Assembly (NCBI GenBank): GCA_903873705.1
Contig: CAIQPK010000086.1
Span: 87,059-151,058 of the forward strand
Length of the DNA: 64,000 nt
Source of the DNA: an uncultured Acidobacteriota bacterium
Lineage (GTDB): Bacteria; Acidobacteriota; Terriglobia; Terriglobales; Acidobacteriaceae
Direction: 5' to 3'
A model generated the notes under the pieces. It saw only the letters and a program-made list of their open reading frames with translations, was not told where the DNA came from and searched no databases. Numbering within the stretch: the first letter of the stretch is position 1; every line of letters begins with the position of its first letter. Below, one piece after another: positions 9,751 to 18,812 of the stretch. The position numbers and the translations under genes are program-made.

Positions 9751-10397
9751 TCGTTGCTGCACTCTTCACGCTCTTGCTTACGGCGTCTCCCCTTCCCGCT
9801 GCTTCCGACGCCACCCCCGGCATGACCTATCACTTTGAGCGCCCCGGTTCACCTCAGCCGGAGTTCACCATCGTCATCGGCGAGGATGGCACGGGCAGCT
9901 ACCAGGAAGGCAAGCCTGACGCCGAAGGCGCCAAGCGGCCGGTATCGATTACCGCTTCGGCGCAAACCGTGGCGAAAATCCTGGCAGCGAAGGCGACCGT
10001 GCAGTCAGGCCAATGCGAAAGCCATCTGAAGAACATCGCCAACACCGGCAAAAAGCACTTGACCTTCACCCACGATGGCCAGACGGCAGCGTGCGACTTC
10101 AATTACTCCGATGACGAAAAGCTGAACAGCGCCGTAGACGCTCTGCAGGCCATCGCGCGTACCATCCAGACCGGCGACAAACTGGCGCACGATCACCGCT
10201 TCGATCACCTGGGCCTCGATGCCGACCTGGACGGACTGCTTGAAGCCGCAAAAAGCGGCTATGCGATCGAGTTCCAGAACATTGCCAGGGCGCTGCAATC
10301 CATCGTCAACGACGACGAGATGATGTCGCCCTCGCGCCGCAAAGCCAAACAGCTACTCGATCTCGCCAGCCTTCAGTCGCCGGCCAGCGCGCGATAA
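9747..10397 (+). CDS. Hypothetical secreted protein
   Basis: A 216-residue protein beginning MIVAALFTLLLTASPLPAAS, a signal peptide likely cleaved after AAS. The mature part carries two cysteines (SGQCESHLKNIAN and TAACDFNYSDD) that could form a disulfide; no enzyme motif is recognised. The start overlaps the ruvC stop by 4 bases (ATGA), so it is probably translated with ruvC. Its 3' end overlaps the convergent rsmA by 25 bases. Confidence 0.75.
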   Translation: MIVAALFTLLLTASPLPAASDATPGMTYHFERPGSPQPEFTIVIGEDGTGSYQEGKPDAEGAKRPVSITASAQTVAKILAAKATVQSGQCESHLKNIANTGKKHLTFTHDGQTAACDFNYSDDEKLNSAVDALQAIARTIQTGDKLAHDHRFDHLGLDADLDGLLEAAKSGYAIEFQNIARALQSIVNDDEMMSPSRRKAKQLLDLASLQSPASAR

Positions 10398-11167
10398 AGC
10401 TCGGCCATCGCTTCCAGCGGTACCGCTTCTGACCGCGCCTGCGCCGGAATCGTCGCTGGCCATGCGGCAGTCAGTTGCGCGGCGTTGTAGCCCGCGGCAC
10501 GCAGATTGTTCGCGAGCGTTTTGCGCTTCTGCATGAACGTCGAGCGCAGAAAAGCGTTGAAGCCCTCCGGCTCAACCTGCAGCTCCGCAAAGCGCGGAGC
10601 GAAGTCCATTCTCAGCACGGTGGAGTACACGTCCGGCGGCGGCGAGAACGCGCCCGGCGGCAGCGTGAACAGGTTGGCCACGTGCGCGTGCATCTGCGTA
10701 AACGCCGATAGCGCGCCGTAATCGCTCGTGCCGGGAGCGGCGGCGATCCGGTCAGCCACCTCGCGCTGCATCATGACGACCGCCCGCGCCAGCACGCCGT
10801 TGCGGGCCGCTGAGAAGAGGTGTAGCAGAATGTCCGACGTGATGTAGTAGGGCAAATTGCCGAACACATCCATCGTCTCGTCACCCACGCGCAACGCACC
10901 CAGGTCGGTCGCAAGAATGTCCGCCGTGTGAATCGTCACATGCGCGTCGTTGCGAAACTTGAAACTCAGCTCGCGTGCCAGAGCGGCATCGAACTCGATG
11001 CAGTGCAGCCGGGCGCAACGCGGCGCCAGCAGGCCGGTGATCGCGCCGTGTCCCGGCCCGATTTCGACGACGGTGCGCGCAGTGGTGTCGCCCAGCGACT
11101 CCGCGATGCGCTGACAAGCATTCTGGTCGACGAGAAAATTTTGCCCAAGCTTGGGTTTCTTAGCCAC
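10373..11167 (-). CDS. rsmA: 16S rRNA (adenine1518-N6/adenine1519-N6)-dimethyltransferase RsmA
   Basis: The KsgA/RsmA dimethyltransferase that modifies two adjacent adenines in helix 45 of 16S rRNA. PKLGQNFLVDQNACQRIAES is the family N-terminus; VVEIGPGHGAITGLLAP is the SAM-binding motif I; NLPYYITSDIL is the catalytic N-[IL]-P-[YF] motif. Starting at GTG 11167 gives 264 residues and the family-typical N-terminus; the open frame reaches 11230 (tandem ATGs) but that start abuts a dispersed palindromic repeat and has no ribosome binding site. Confidence 0.92.
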   Translation of the reverse strand: MAKKPKLGQNFLVDQNACQRIAESLGDTTARTVVEIGPGHGAITGLLAPRCARLHCIEFDAALARELSFKFRNDAHVTIHTADILATDLGALRVGDETMDVFGNLPYYITSDILLHLFSAARNGVLARAVVMMQREVADRIAAAPGTSDYGALSAFTQMHAHVANLFTLPPGAFSPPPDVYSTVLRMDFAPRFAELQVEPEGFNAFLRSTFMQKRKTLANNLRAAGYNAAQLTAAWPATIPAQARSEAVPLEAMAELYRALAGD

Positions 11168-11230
11168 GTCCCATGCTCGCACATGGCGACGATCGAGGCG
11201 GCGCTTCGTGTCCCAACTTTCGATCATCAT

Positions 11231-11265
11231 GGGTGCCCCATGTCCCTCGTATTTGGGGACATGGG
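11231..11265 (+). repeat. Dispersed palindromic repeat, family R1, copy 1
   Basis: Begins GGGTGCCCCATGTCC and closes with GGACATGGG around a divergent loop (CTCGTATTTGG). Six related copies lie in the window (also at 27950, 36017, 42216, 44262 and 51671), all in this orientation. This copy sits immediately upstream of rsmA. Confidence 0.85.
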
Positions 11266-11280
11266 ATGGCGGCAAGTCGA

Positions 11281-12645
11281 TCAGCGGGCCACGGTCCTCG
11301 ATCGGAGAGCATAGTGCACCGGAACTCCTGCCAAGATAACCAGTGTCCCCATCAGCGAATTACGCGGTTGGTCCATAAAGCTGAACACCAGCAAGACCAG
11401 CGCCGCCGCAATAAACAGCGCGGGCACTACCGGGTAGCCACTGACACGATAAGGCCGCTCCGCATCCGGTTCGCGATAGCGAAAGACGAACACGGTCGCC
11501 GCCGTGAGCGCATAAAACAGCCACTCCGAAAAAATCGCCAGCGAGAACAGCGCCTGGAAGCGCCCGATCGCCAGCAGCAGCAGGGAACTCAACACCGCCT
11601 GCAGTATCAGGCTCGATGACGGCGTGTGGAAGCGCGGATGGATGCGCGCAAGTCCCCTGGGAAACAGCCGGTCCTGCGCCGCCGCGAAGGGCACACGCGC
11701 ACCGGAAAGCGAGCTGCCCACAAACGTAGCGCCGATGCTGATCGCCATGCCCACCGACACCAGTGCTGCTCCAAAGTGCCCCGCCACCAGTTGCAGCGCG
11801 TCGGCTGCTGGCCGGTCCGCCACGGCGATGACCGCTGCCGGCATCACGTACTGAATCGCCGCGTTGGTGAGCATGTACAGCGCGCCCACAATCGCCACGC
11901 CGCCAATCAGCGCCAGCGGCATCGACCGCTGAGGGTCTTTCACCTCGCCCGCCATCTGCGACACATCCGACCAGCCGTCATACGCCCACAGCGCCGCCGT
12001 CAACGCGACCATGAAGCCCGCAAACCCTCCACGTGCGCCGCTGAAGGTCGTCGCGAAGTTGTGCCAGGCGCCGTGTTCCATGCTGGTAAAGCAGAAGCCC
12101 GCGATGACCAGTATCATCAGCACCTTCAGCCACGTCAGCGCCGTCTGCACGTTGGCTGAGTCGCGCGTGCTGACGATGTTCATGCCCGTGATCAGCCACG
12201 TCGCGGCAATCGCAAACACCTGGCTCCAGTAAAGGTGCGCGAATGCCGGCTGAGCAAGGAAGCCGAAGACGGCAAACGTTCCCAGCACGCGCATCAGGCC
12301 GGCAGCGATGGTGGCGATCGACGCAGGCTTGGCGATCAGCACCCACGTCCACGTGTAGAGGAAGGCCACCAGGTCGCCGTAGGCCTCACGCAGAAACGCA
12401 TACTCGCCGCCCACGCGCGGCTTCATCGCAGCCACCTCGGCGTAGCTCATTGCGCCAAACAGCGAGAGCAGGCCGCCGGTAATCCACACCGCATACACGG
12501 TGGACGAACTGCCCGCCGCCGCCATCATCTCGCGCGGAACAAGAAATATTCCGGAGCCGATGATGATTCCCACTACCATCGCCGTGGCATGCGTCGCGTT
12601 CAGCACACGGGGCAAGGCATCGGGCGTGGCCGTCTCGTTGGGCAT
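11281..12645 (-). CDS. Amino acid permease (APC superfamily)
   Basis: A ~454-residue polytopic membrane transporter with about 12 hydrophobic segments. The N-terminal VVGIIIGSGIFLVPREMMAA is the conserved substrate/unwound-helix-1 motif of APC transporters (GSGIF). Segments such as AALWAYDGWSDVSQMAGEVK fit the LAT/SteT-like amino acid antiporter branch. Substrate cannot be assigned. Start ATG 12645 gives a short cytoplasmic N-terminus; an alternative ATG lies at 12684. Confidence 0.9.
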   Translation of the reverse strand: MPNETATPDALPRVLNATHATAMVVGIIIGSGIFLVPREMMAAAGSSSTVYAVWITGGLLSLFGAMSYAEVAAMKPRVGGEYAFLREAYGDLVAFLYTWTWVLIAKPASIATIAAGLMRVLGTFAVFGFLAQPAFAHLYWSQVFAIAATWLITGMNIVSTRDSANVQTALTWLKVLMILVIAGFCFTSMEHGAWHNFATTFSGARGGFAGFMVALTAALWAYDGWSDVSQMAGEVKDPQRSMPLALIGGVAIVGALYMLTNAAIQYVMPAAVIAVADRPAADALQLVAGHFGAALVSVGMAISIGATFVGSSLSGARVPFAAAQDRLFPRGLARIHPRFHTPSSSLILQAVLSSLLLLAIGRFQALFSLAIFSEWLFYALTAATVFVFRYREPDAERPYRVSGYPVVPALFIAAALVLLVFSFMDQPRNSLMGTLVILAGVPVHYALRSRTVAR

Positions 12646-12693
12646 CGATGGCTGGAGGTTAGCACGAAGTCGTGGCCTGAACATCGGCCGCGA

Positions 12694-14286
12694 TCAGATG
12701 TAGTGCTTCTCCCAGGTGATGGGATGGTCCGCCTTGCGGTCGCGAAGCAGATAGATATTCTTCTGCTCCTCGGGCATGGCGTAGCGCACATTCAGTGTGC
12801 CAACGATCTGCACGCTGCCGTAGTATTCGCGGAGATCGGCCTCGCTGGCGTCGGTCACGTCGATCACAACGCGCCCGGTGCAGCCGTGCGTTCCCCACAT
12901 CCAGTAGTTGTTCTGGTGGCTCAGTGCTGGTGGCAATCGCGGCTCCGCGTGATGCGCCAAAAAGTCGATAGCACCGGCCTCGCCATAGTTGTCGCCCGCG
13001 ATGCACACTTCGGCCTGGTCCGCGGGAGAAAGCGACCGGAAAGTCGCAATCACCTGGTCGCTCATCTCCTGCCACGCAAAGCGGTCCGCAAAAAACTGGG
13101 GCAGCTCGCTGGTCGCTTCGGTTTCATCCGCAGGGCGATAAAGGTGCATCGCCCGCGTGTACTTCAGCCAGGCCACGGGCCGCAGCACCGGCGACGCCAT
13201 CGGCAGCACCAGCGCTCCGGTTAGCAGCAGCACCGTCTGAAAAACCGGAAACCCATACGCGGAGCCACGCTGTACCGCGCCGCTGTTGCGATACCGGCCC
13301 TCCCAGGCCATCGCCCCCGCGGCCATCATGGCCGGATAGATCCCCGCCAGGTAGTAATCCTTCGCGTGCAGCGCGCACATGATCGCAAAAAAGATGAGGT
13401 AGGTGAAACCCAGCCAGCGCAGCCCCTTGATCGACCGTCCTCGCAGTAGCGCCACAACCCCCGTCATCCAAACCAGCGCATTGATCGGCTGCTCCAGGAT
13501 CCATTGCGCGAGCAGAAACTTCCAGGGCGGCAGCTCCGTATTCTTGTGGTTGATCCGTCCATTGTGCAGGAACTCCAGCGTGGGCCAATGGTTGCTGATC
13601 TGCCAGATCACGTTCGGCAATGCGATCAAAATCAGCAGCGCAATGCCCATCGCCGCGTAGCGCCTGAAAAGCATTTTCCGTTGCGGCCTTAGCAGCAATC
13701 CCAGCCCAACCGCAACCAGAAAAAAAGTCATCGAAGGTTTGTTCAGCAACCCGAGTCCGGCAGAAATCCCAAACGTAATCCAGCCGGCACGCTCGGAGCA
13801 CAAGCCCCTCTGCAGCATCACCAGGGCAATCAGGCACGCCGTCCAGAACATCGCCTCAAACGAGTTCATCGACAGAAATTCGCCCATGGCAATGTTGATC
13901 GGCACCACCAGTACCGCCGTCATGGCGAGCGATTGCGCCGGCCGCCGTCCGCCCATGGCCCATACCGCGATCCCGGTCAAAAAGGTAGCCGCGCACTCGC
14001 CAAGGATCGAAAACATCCGGATCCCCAGCATTGATCGGCCAAAGATCATCGTCGCCAGTCGCGCCTGCACGGCGACAATGGGGCCGTGATCTACATATCC
14101 CCAGGCCAGATGCCGCCCACAGGCAATGTAGTAAAACTCGTCGCGAAAATAGCCCCAGCCCAGGTGTCGGCTCCAAAGCTGGGTGCACAGATGGAGCAGA
14201 AAGGTGAGCCCCGCGAACACCGTCGCCAGGCGTATCGCAGCGCGCATTGAAGGATCAGGTGGGCGAACTATCGTTGAGCTCGTCAT
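12694..14286 (-). CDS. GT39-like membrane glycosyltransferase
   Basis: A ~530-residue polytopic protein of the ArnT/PMT (GT-C, GT39) type. After the first transmembrane helix the loop GYFRDEFYYIACGRHLAWGY followed by VDHGPI contains the acidic catalytic residues (RDE and D-H-P) typical of undecaprenyl-phosphosugar-dependent transferases. Around nine further hydrophobic helices follow, with a soluble C-terminal domain of about 150 residues. I choose ATG 14286; the open frame upstream is proline/arginine-rich and overlaps the divergent protease gene. Confidence 0.82.
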   Translation of the reverse strand: MTSSTIVRPPDPSMRAAIRLATVFAGLTFLLHLCTQLWSRHLGWGYFRDEFYYIACGRHLAWGYVDHGPIVAVQARLATMIFGRSMLGIRMFSILGECAATFLTGIAVWAMGGRRPAQSLAMTAVLVVPINIAMGEFLSMNSFEAMFWTACLIALVMLQRGLCSERAGWITFGISAGLGLLNKPSMTFFLVAVGLGLLLRPQRKMLFRRYAAMGIALLILIALPNVIWQISNHWPTLEFLHNGRINHKNTELPPWKFLLAQWILEQPINALVWMTGVVALLRGRSIKGLRWLGFTYLIFFAIMCALHAKDYYLAGIYPAMMAAGAMAWEGRYRNSGAVQRGSAYGFPVFQTVLLLTGALVLPMASPVLRPVAWLKYTRAMHLYRPADETEATSELPQFFADRFAWQEMSDQVIATFRSLSPADQAEVCIAGDNYGEAGAIDFLAHHAEPRLPPALSHQNNYWMWGTHGCTGRVVIDVTDASEADLREYYGSVQIVGTLNVRYAMPEEQKNIYLLRDRKADHPITWEKHYI

Positions 14287-14389
14287 ACGCCAACAGACTA
14301 CGCCAGTCGTATTCGGAAAGTTCCATTCCATCGTTTCCACCGCTCCGCGCATCGTAGTATTCGACCTGTCACGTAACGAGGAGAGTGCG

Positions 14390-15268
14390 ATGGATTGGCA
14401 ACCCGGCAACATGAGCAGCGACATTGAAGACCGCCGCGACAGCTCCGGCGGTGGCGGCGGTTTCAACTTTGGCGGCGGAGGCGGTATCGGCATCGTCGGA
14501 TTCCTGATCCTGCTCGTCATCAGCGTCGTCACCGGTCACAACTTCATCGGTGGCATGTTCAGCGGTGGCAGCAGCCCGCAGCCCACCCAGCAGATCCAAA
14601 CCGGCCCAGCCCAGCCACACCCTGCCGGCGAAGACCGTGACGCTCACCTCATCTCCTTCGTCCTCGACGACGTGCAGAAGCAATGGACCTCCACCTTCGA
14701 CGCGGACGGCAAGCAGTATCGCCACGCCAAGCTGGTCCTCTTCCGCGACGCCACCTACTCCGGCTGCGGCACCGCCCAGGCGGCCACCGGTCCGTTCTAC
14801 TGCCCGCAGGATGAAAAGGTCTACATCGACCTCGGCTTCTGGGACGAGCTCAGAAAATTCGGCGGCAGCACGGCCGATTTCGCCCAGGCCTACGTCATCG
14901 CCCACGAACTCGGCCACCACGTGCAGAAGCTGCTCGGCACGGAAGCGAAGGTGCAACGGCTGACCCAGCAGGAGCCCGGTGAGCGCAATCACCTCTCCGT
15001 CGACACCGAGCTACAGGCCGACTGCTACGCCGGGGTGTGGGCGCACTCTGCGCAGACCCGCGGCATCATTCATGCCGACGACGTGCAGAACGCGCTGAGC
15101 GCTGCTGCGGCGGTCGGCGACGACCACCTGCAGAAAATGAGCGGTCGCGCCGTCAGCCCCGAAAGCTGGACCCACGGCTCCGCCGCGCAACGCACGTCCT
15201 GGTTCAAGCGAGGCCTCGACTCCGGCGACATGGGCCAGTGCGATACCTTCGGCGGATCCGTCCAGTAG
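14390..15268 (+). CDS. YpfJ-family neutral zinc metallopeptidase
   Basis: A 292-residue membrane-anchored protein. A glycine-rich N-terminus is followed by one transmembrane helix (GIVGFLILLVISVVTGHNF) and a zinc protease domain with the motif AYVIAHELGHHVQKLLG (HExxH, residues about 170-186) and the downstream third-ligand region ELQADCYAGVWAHSA. SGCGTAQAATGPFYCPQDEK with two cysteines is characteristic of the family (COG2321). Physiological substrate is unknown. Start ATG 14390 follows GAGGAGAGTGCG. Confidence 0.93.
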   Translation: MDWQPGNMSSDIEDRRDSSGGGGGFNFGGGGGIGIVGFLILLVISVVTGHNFIGGMFSGGSSPQPTQQIQTGPAQPHPAGEDRDAHLISFVLDDVQKQWTSTFDADGKQYRHAKLVLFRDATYSGCGTAQAATGPFYCPQDEKVYIDLGFWDELRKFGGSTADFAQAYVIAHELGHHVQKLLGTEAKVQRLTQQEPGERNHLSVDTELQADCYAGVWAHSAQTRGIIHADDVQNALSAAAAVGDDHLQKMSGRAVSPESWTHGSAAQRTSWFKRGLDSGDMGQCDTFGGSVQ

Positions 15269-15273
15269 GAGCG

Positions 15274-15573
15274 TTACGCCGGCGGCTTGCGCTGCCACGG
15301 TGCATGCAGCGTATACGTCGGCACGTCCGTTGCGTTGTCCTTGGTCGCGGCCAGCAACTTACGGCGCTTCAACCACGCCACGCCCGATTGCGCCGCGCTC
15401 CGCGATAGACCCGTGCTCTCTGCGAGCTCCCGGAACGAAATCCGCAGCGGCGCCGAACGCCGCTTCTGCTCCCCGCTCAACCACACGTACACCAGATACG
15501 CCGCCGGCCGGTGGTCGTGCCCCACCAGGTCGCGCATCAGGGTGTCCAGAATGTAGTCGTCGATCTGAGGCAT
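15274..15573 (-). CDS. Small winged-helix DNA-binding protein
   Basis: A 99-residue protein from ATG 15573 (MPQIDDYILDTLMRDLVGHD). The middle part, SFRELAESTGLSRSAAQSGV followed by AWLKRRKLL, is a helix-turn-helix with the wing following (TYTLHAPW). An all-helical N-terminal segment (HRPAAYLVYVWLSGEQ) likely dimerises. Partner genes are not obvious. A perfect 11-bp inverted repeat covers the start codon (15572-15600), suggesting autoregulation either as operator or as an mRNA hairpin. Similar stand-alone HTH proteins are common in Terriglobia (from memory). Confidence 0.78.
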   Translation of the reverse strand: MPQIDDYILDTLMRDLVGHDHRPAAYLVYVWLSGEQKRRSAPLRISFRELAESTGLSRSAAQSGVAWLKRRKLLAATKDNATDVPTYTLHAPWQRKPPA

Positions 15574-15600
15574 CGCTATACCTGTGAAAGGTATAGCGAT
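15572..15600 (-). promoter_or_regulatory. Perfect 11-bp inverted repeat over the start codon of the wHTH gene
   Basis: ATCGCTATACC (15572-15582) and GGTATAGCGAT (15590-15600) flank the 7-base spacer TGTGAAA. On the minus-strand transcript the last two stem bases are the AU of the start codon and the short purine stretch (ACAGGU) is inside the loop and stem, so folding would hide the initiation region. As DNA it is a good dimeric operator. Confidence 0.7.
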
Positions 15601-15660
15601 CAATGGGCAATTGCAACCCAGCCCGATGCTGCCTATGCTCTTTTTCAGAGGCGCAGGCAC

Positions 15661-16026
15661 ATGATCAAAGGCATCAAGTTCGTCAGTATTCCCGTCAGCA
15701 ATCAGGACGAGTCACTCAAGTTTTTCACCGAAAAGCTCGGATTCAAGGTCGCCACCGACCAGCCCTTCAACGGCAAGCAACGCTGGATCGAGCTGCTGAT
15801 TCCGGGCGCCGAAACCGGCCTCGTCCTCTTCACCCCTGACGGTCACGAAGATCGCATCGGCGGCTTTCAGCCGATCTCGTTCCAGTGCGACGACGCCATG
15901 GCCACCGGCGCCGCGCTCAAGGCAAAAGGCGTCGCGTTCGCGCAGGACCCGAAGAAAGAACATTGGGGAACGTCAGCCATCTTCAAAGATCCCGACGGCA
16001 ATCAGTTCGTGCTCAGCAGCCGCTAA
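15661..16026 (+). CDS. VOC family (glyoxalase/bleomycin resistance-like) protein
   Basis: A 121-residue single-VOC protein: MIKGIKFVSIPVSNQDESLK and FFTEKLGFKVATDQP give the first beta-alpha-beta-beta-beta unit, and FKDPDGNQFVLSSR the metal-site C-terminus typical of DUF/EhpR-like VOC proteins. Metal ligand positions are partly conserved (Glu in IELLIPGAE, D/N near the end). Substrate unknown. It stands divergent to the wHTH gene and convergent with uvrC. Confidence 0.9.
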   Translation: MIKGIKFVSIPVSNQDESLKFFTEKLGFKVATDQPFNGKQRWIELLIPGAETGLVLFTPDGHEDRIGGFQPISFQCDDAMATGAALKAKGVAFAQDPKKEHWGTSAIFKDPDGNQFVLSSR

Positions 16027-16031
16027 GGACA

Positions 16032-18140
16032 CTACTGGAGAATGGGCAGGCTCGCCACAGCGGGCGTTGCCCCATCGTCCGCAAAGAAGCGTCGGATTTT
16101 GTCGGCGGTGGCCTTGTTGGCGACGGCCAGCAGCGAGTCAGGATCCTTCTCCGCCGCCTGCTTCAAGGCGCGCACGCTGCCAAAGTGCTCCAGTAGCCGC
16201 TGCCGCGTAATGCGGCCCACGCCCGGGATGCTGTCCAGCTCCGACTCGCGATCACGCATCTGTCGGCGCTTGCGGTGGTACGTGACGGCGAACCGATGGC
16301 TCTCGTCACGGATCTTCTGGATCACGTGCAGCACGGGGCTGCGGCGATCGAGCACCACCGGATCGTCCTCCTGCCCATGCACATAGATAATTTCCTCGCG
16401 CTTCGCAATCGACGCCAGCGGCTGGGTCGTCAGCCCAAGTTCCGTTAGCGCATCAGCGGCCGCATGAAGCTGCCCCAGCCCGCCGTCGATCAGGATCAGC
16501 GACGGCAGCGTCGCATCTTTGCCCGCCGGCTTCGCCCCATTCGCAAACTTCATATAGCGGCGATGAATAATTTCGCGCATCGACGCAAAGTCGTCCACGC
16601 CGCTTACCGTCTTCACCTGGAACTTGCGATAGTCGGCCTTCTTCATCGCGCCTTTTTCCCACACCACCATCGACGCCACCGTCTCCGCGCCCTGGATGTG
16701 CGAAATGTCGAAGCACTCGATGCGGTCCGGCGGCTCGGCCAGCGTCAGCGCGTCCTGAAGCGCTTCCTGCATGTTGCGGATGCTGGGCTGCAGCACGCGG
16801 AAGCGCTGATCGTAAGACTGCTTCGCGTTCTGACATACCAGGTCGACCAGCGACCGCTTGTCCCCCCGTTGCGGCGCAGCAATTTCAATCTTGAAGCCGC
16901 AGCGCTCACGCAGCGCCTCCGCCAGCAGCGCACGGTCAGGGAAATCCACCGGAACGTAGATGTGCTTGGGCACATAAGCCTGGTCAAGATACAGCTGCTT
17001 CAGCAGCGCCGAGAAAAAGACGGGCGCCGAAAAATCGTTGCCACCCTCATCCAACCCGCCGACGCGCGGCATACCCGCAACCGTACCGGGCTCAAACGTT
17101 GAACTCACCGGCGAATGCTCCTCCGAGACCTCCGAATCCGCCGAAATTTGCGGCGCCGTGTGATCCGGCAGGGGCTCCAGCGTGACATCCGCCGTAACGT
17201 CGTCCCCGACAATCCCACACACCACGTCTTCATCGGCAGAGTCATCAACCATGTAAGGATTCAGCGCAGCATCAAACTCCCACAAATCTTCCCAGAACAT
17301 ATCGCGTCGATCGACGATCTTCCCGCCGCGCATGTGGAACAGGTTCACCGCCAGCATGTCCTTCTCAAAATGAAATCCGAAAACATCCGCATCTTCGTCC
17401 TCCGCGGAAGCAATTCGCTGCCGGTCCTGCGACTGGTGCACCGTAATCAGCTGATCCCGCAGCCGCGCCGCCAGCTCAAACTGCATATTCTCCGCAGCCG
17501 TCTCCATGCGCGCCGTCAGCCGCTGCTCCAGCTCGCTCGACTTGCCCTCAAGAAATAACTGCACATCCTTGATTGCCTGCCGGTAATCTTCCGTAGAGAT
17601 CAGCCCCTCAACGCAAGGCCCCAGGCACCGCTTGATGTAGTACTGCAAACAAGGCCGCGGATGATACCGGTTCAGGTCCACCTTGCAGCTCGGAATCAGG
17701 AAGCTGCGATGGATCACATCCACCAACCGGTGCGCCAGGTTCCCCGGAAAATACGGCCCATAATAAGCCCCGCCATCCTTGCGCAGCCGGCGCGTCACAA
17801 ACACCTTCGGGTGCCGCTCCTGCAGGCTCAGCTTGATGTACGGATAAGTCTTGTCGTCGCGCAGCAGAATGTTGAAGCGGGGCTTCCGCTGCTTGATCAG
17901 GTTGTTCTCAAGCGCCAGCGCCTCGCGCTCATTGGCGACGGTGATGTACTCCAGGTCCACCGCCTCGCGCATCAGCGAGCCCGTCTTGGCGTTCGCCTGC
18001 GAGGCCGCCAGAAAATAAGATCGCACCCGCGCCCGCAGATTTTTAGCCTTGCCGACGTAGATCACCACCCCCTCAGCATTCTTGTAGAGGTAGCACCCCG
18101 GCCCGGTGGGCAGCGTTCGAATTTTTGCTAGGAGGTCCAT
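16032..18140 (-). CDS. uvrC: Excinuclease ABC subunit C (UvrC)
   Basis: A 702-residue nucleotide excision repair nuclease. The GIY-YIG domain is at the N-terminus (GPGCYLYKNAEGVVIYVGKA), followed by the cysteine-rich CLQYYIKRCLGPC, a UvrB-binding UVR segment (TAAENMQFELAARLRDQL near residue 215), the RNase H-like endonuclease domain (IECFDISHIQG, LILIDGGLGQLHAA) and the C-terminal helix-hairpin-helix (LDSIPGVGRITRQRLLEHFG). It is about 90 residues longer than typical because of an acidic insertion at about residues 300-370. ATG 18140 has a strong AGGAGG site. Confidence 0.97.
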   Translation of the reverse strand: MDLLAKIRTLPTGPGCYLYKNAEGVVIYVGKAKNLRARVRSYFLAASQANAKTGSLMREAVDLEYITVANEREALALENNLIKQRKPRFNILLRDDKTYPYIKLSLQERHPKVFVTRRLRKDGGAYYGPYFPGNLAHRLVDVIHRSFLIPSCKVDLNRYHPRPCLQYYIKRCLGPCVEGLISTEDYRQAIKDVQLFLEGKSSELEQRLTARMETAAENMQFELAARLRDQLITVHQSQDRQRIASAEDEDADVFGFHFEKDMLAVNLFHMRGGKIVDRRDMFWEDLWEFDAALNPYMVDDSADEDVVCGIVGDDVTADVTLEPLPDHTAPQISADSEVSEEHSPVSSTFEPGTVAGMPRVGGLDEGGNDFSAPVFFSALLKQLYLDQAYVPKHIYVPVDFPDRALLAEALRERCGFKIEIAAPQRGDKRSLVDLVCQNAKQSYDQRFRVLQPSIRNMQEALQDALTLAEPPDRIECFDISHIQGAETVASMVVWEKGAMKKADYRKFQVKTVSGVDDFASMREIIHRRYMKFANGAKPAGKDATLPSLILIDGGLGQLHAAADALTELGLTTQPLASIAKREEIIYVHGQEDDPVVLDRRSPVLHVIQKIRDESHRFAVTYHRKRRQMRDRESELDSIPGVGRITRQRLLEHFGSVRALKQAAEKDPDSLLAVANKATADKIRRFFADDGATPAVASLPILQ

Positions 18141-18214
18141 GCGCGGCAGCTAACAGATTAGACGTTCAGCGTCCACGCAGGATGCACAGCAGGGAAGTCT
18201 GTCACCAGAGGAGG

Positions 18215-18754
18215 TTAGCTCCTGGTCAGCGTCATCTCAAAATTCTTCATCCACGTCTTCCCACCATCGCGCGAAAGCTCCCCGGTCTCGTGCCACTGCC
18301 CGGTCGTGTAATCCAGCGTGAACCGCGTCTTACCATACGGCGCGTCGAATCCCCACTGAAACATCTTCTCGCCAATCACCGGAACCACGTCCAGTCGATT
18401 CCCACCCGAGAACGCTGTAAAGTGAATCTCGCCCGACTCCGGCAAAAAGTACAGCGTAGCGAACGCATCGTGGACATGCCGTTCGGCATTGCCGGCATCG
18501 CGACCATCGCCTTCAATCGTGATCAGTGCGCCGCTCAGCTTCTTCGTCACCACTTCGGTCTGCGTAAACTCAGCCCGCTTGCCGGGTCCGAGCATCATCC
18601 ACCCGGCACCCTTCCAAGTGCCCACCATAAAGTCGAGCTTTGAAAGCGCCGACGCCCCATCGACAGCAGGCGAAGTCGGCGCCCGCTCCTGCGCTCCGGC
18701 GATCAGCGCGAATCCAAGGATGAAAGACGAGAGAAGTCCGAAACGAATGGCCAT
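18215..18754 (-). CDS. Hypothetical secreted protein (DUF1579-like/THAP4-like lipocalin fold)
   Basis: A 179-residue exported protein: signal peptide MAIRFGLLSSFILGFALIAG with AQE after it, then LSKLDFMVGTWKGAGWMM, the start of a beta-barrel domain seen in DUF1579-type proteins, and a regular series of beta strands to the end (GQWHETGELSRDGGKTWMKN). The N-terminal GTWKG segment resembles nitrobindin/lipocalin-like barrels, but no ligand residue can be assigned. Start ATG 18754; divergent from mazG. Confidence 0.72.
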   Translation of the reverse strand: MAIRFGLLSSFILGFALIAGAQERAPTSPAVDGASALSKLDFMVGTWKGAGWMMLGPGKRAEFTQTEVVTKKLSGALITIEGDGRDAGNAERHVHDAFATLYFLPESGEIHFTAFSGGNRLDVVPVIGEKMFQWGFDAPYGKTRFTLDYTTGQWHETGELSRDGGKTWMKNFEMTLTRS

Positions 18755-18812
18755 ATGGCGAGGACTGTAGCACACCCCACGGGCAGGCGCGGCCACGGTT
18801 TAGCATGGAGGG

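Noticed and set aside
9154..9762. N-terminal extension of the amidase over ruvC
   Set aside because: It would overlap the whole ruvC gene and precede a clean signal peptide; the TTG at 9153 is the sensible start.
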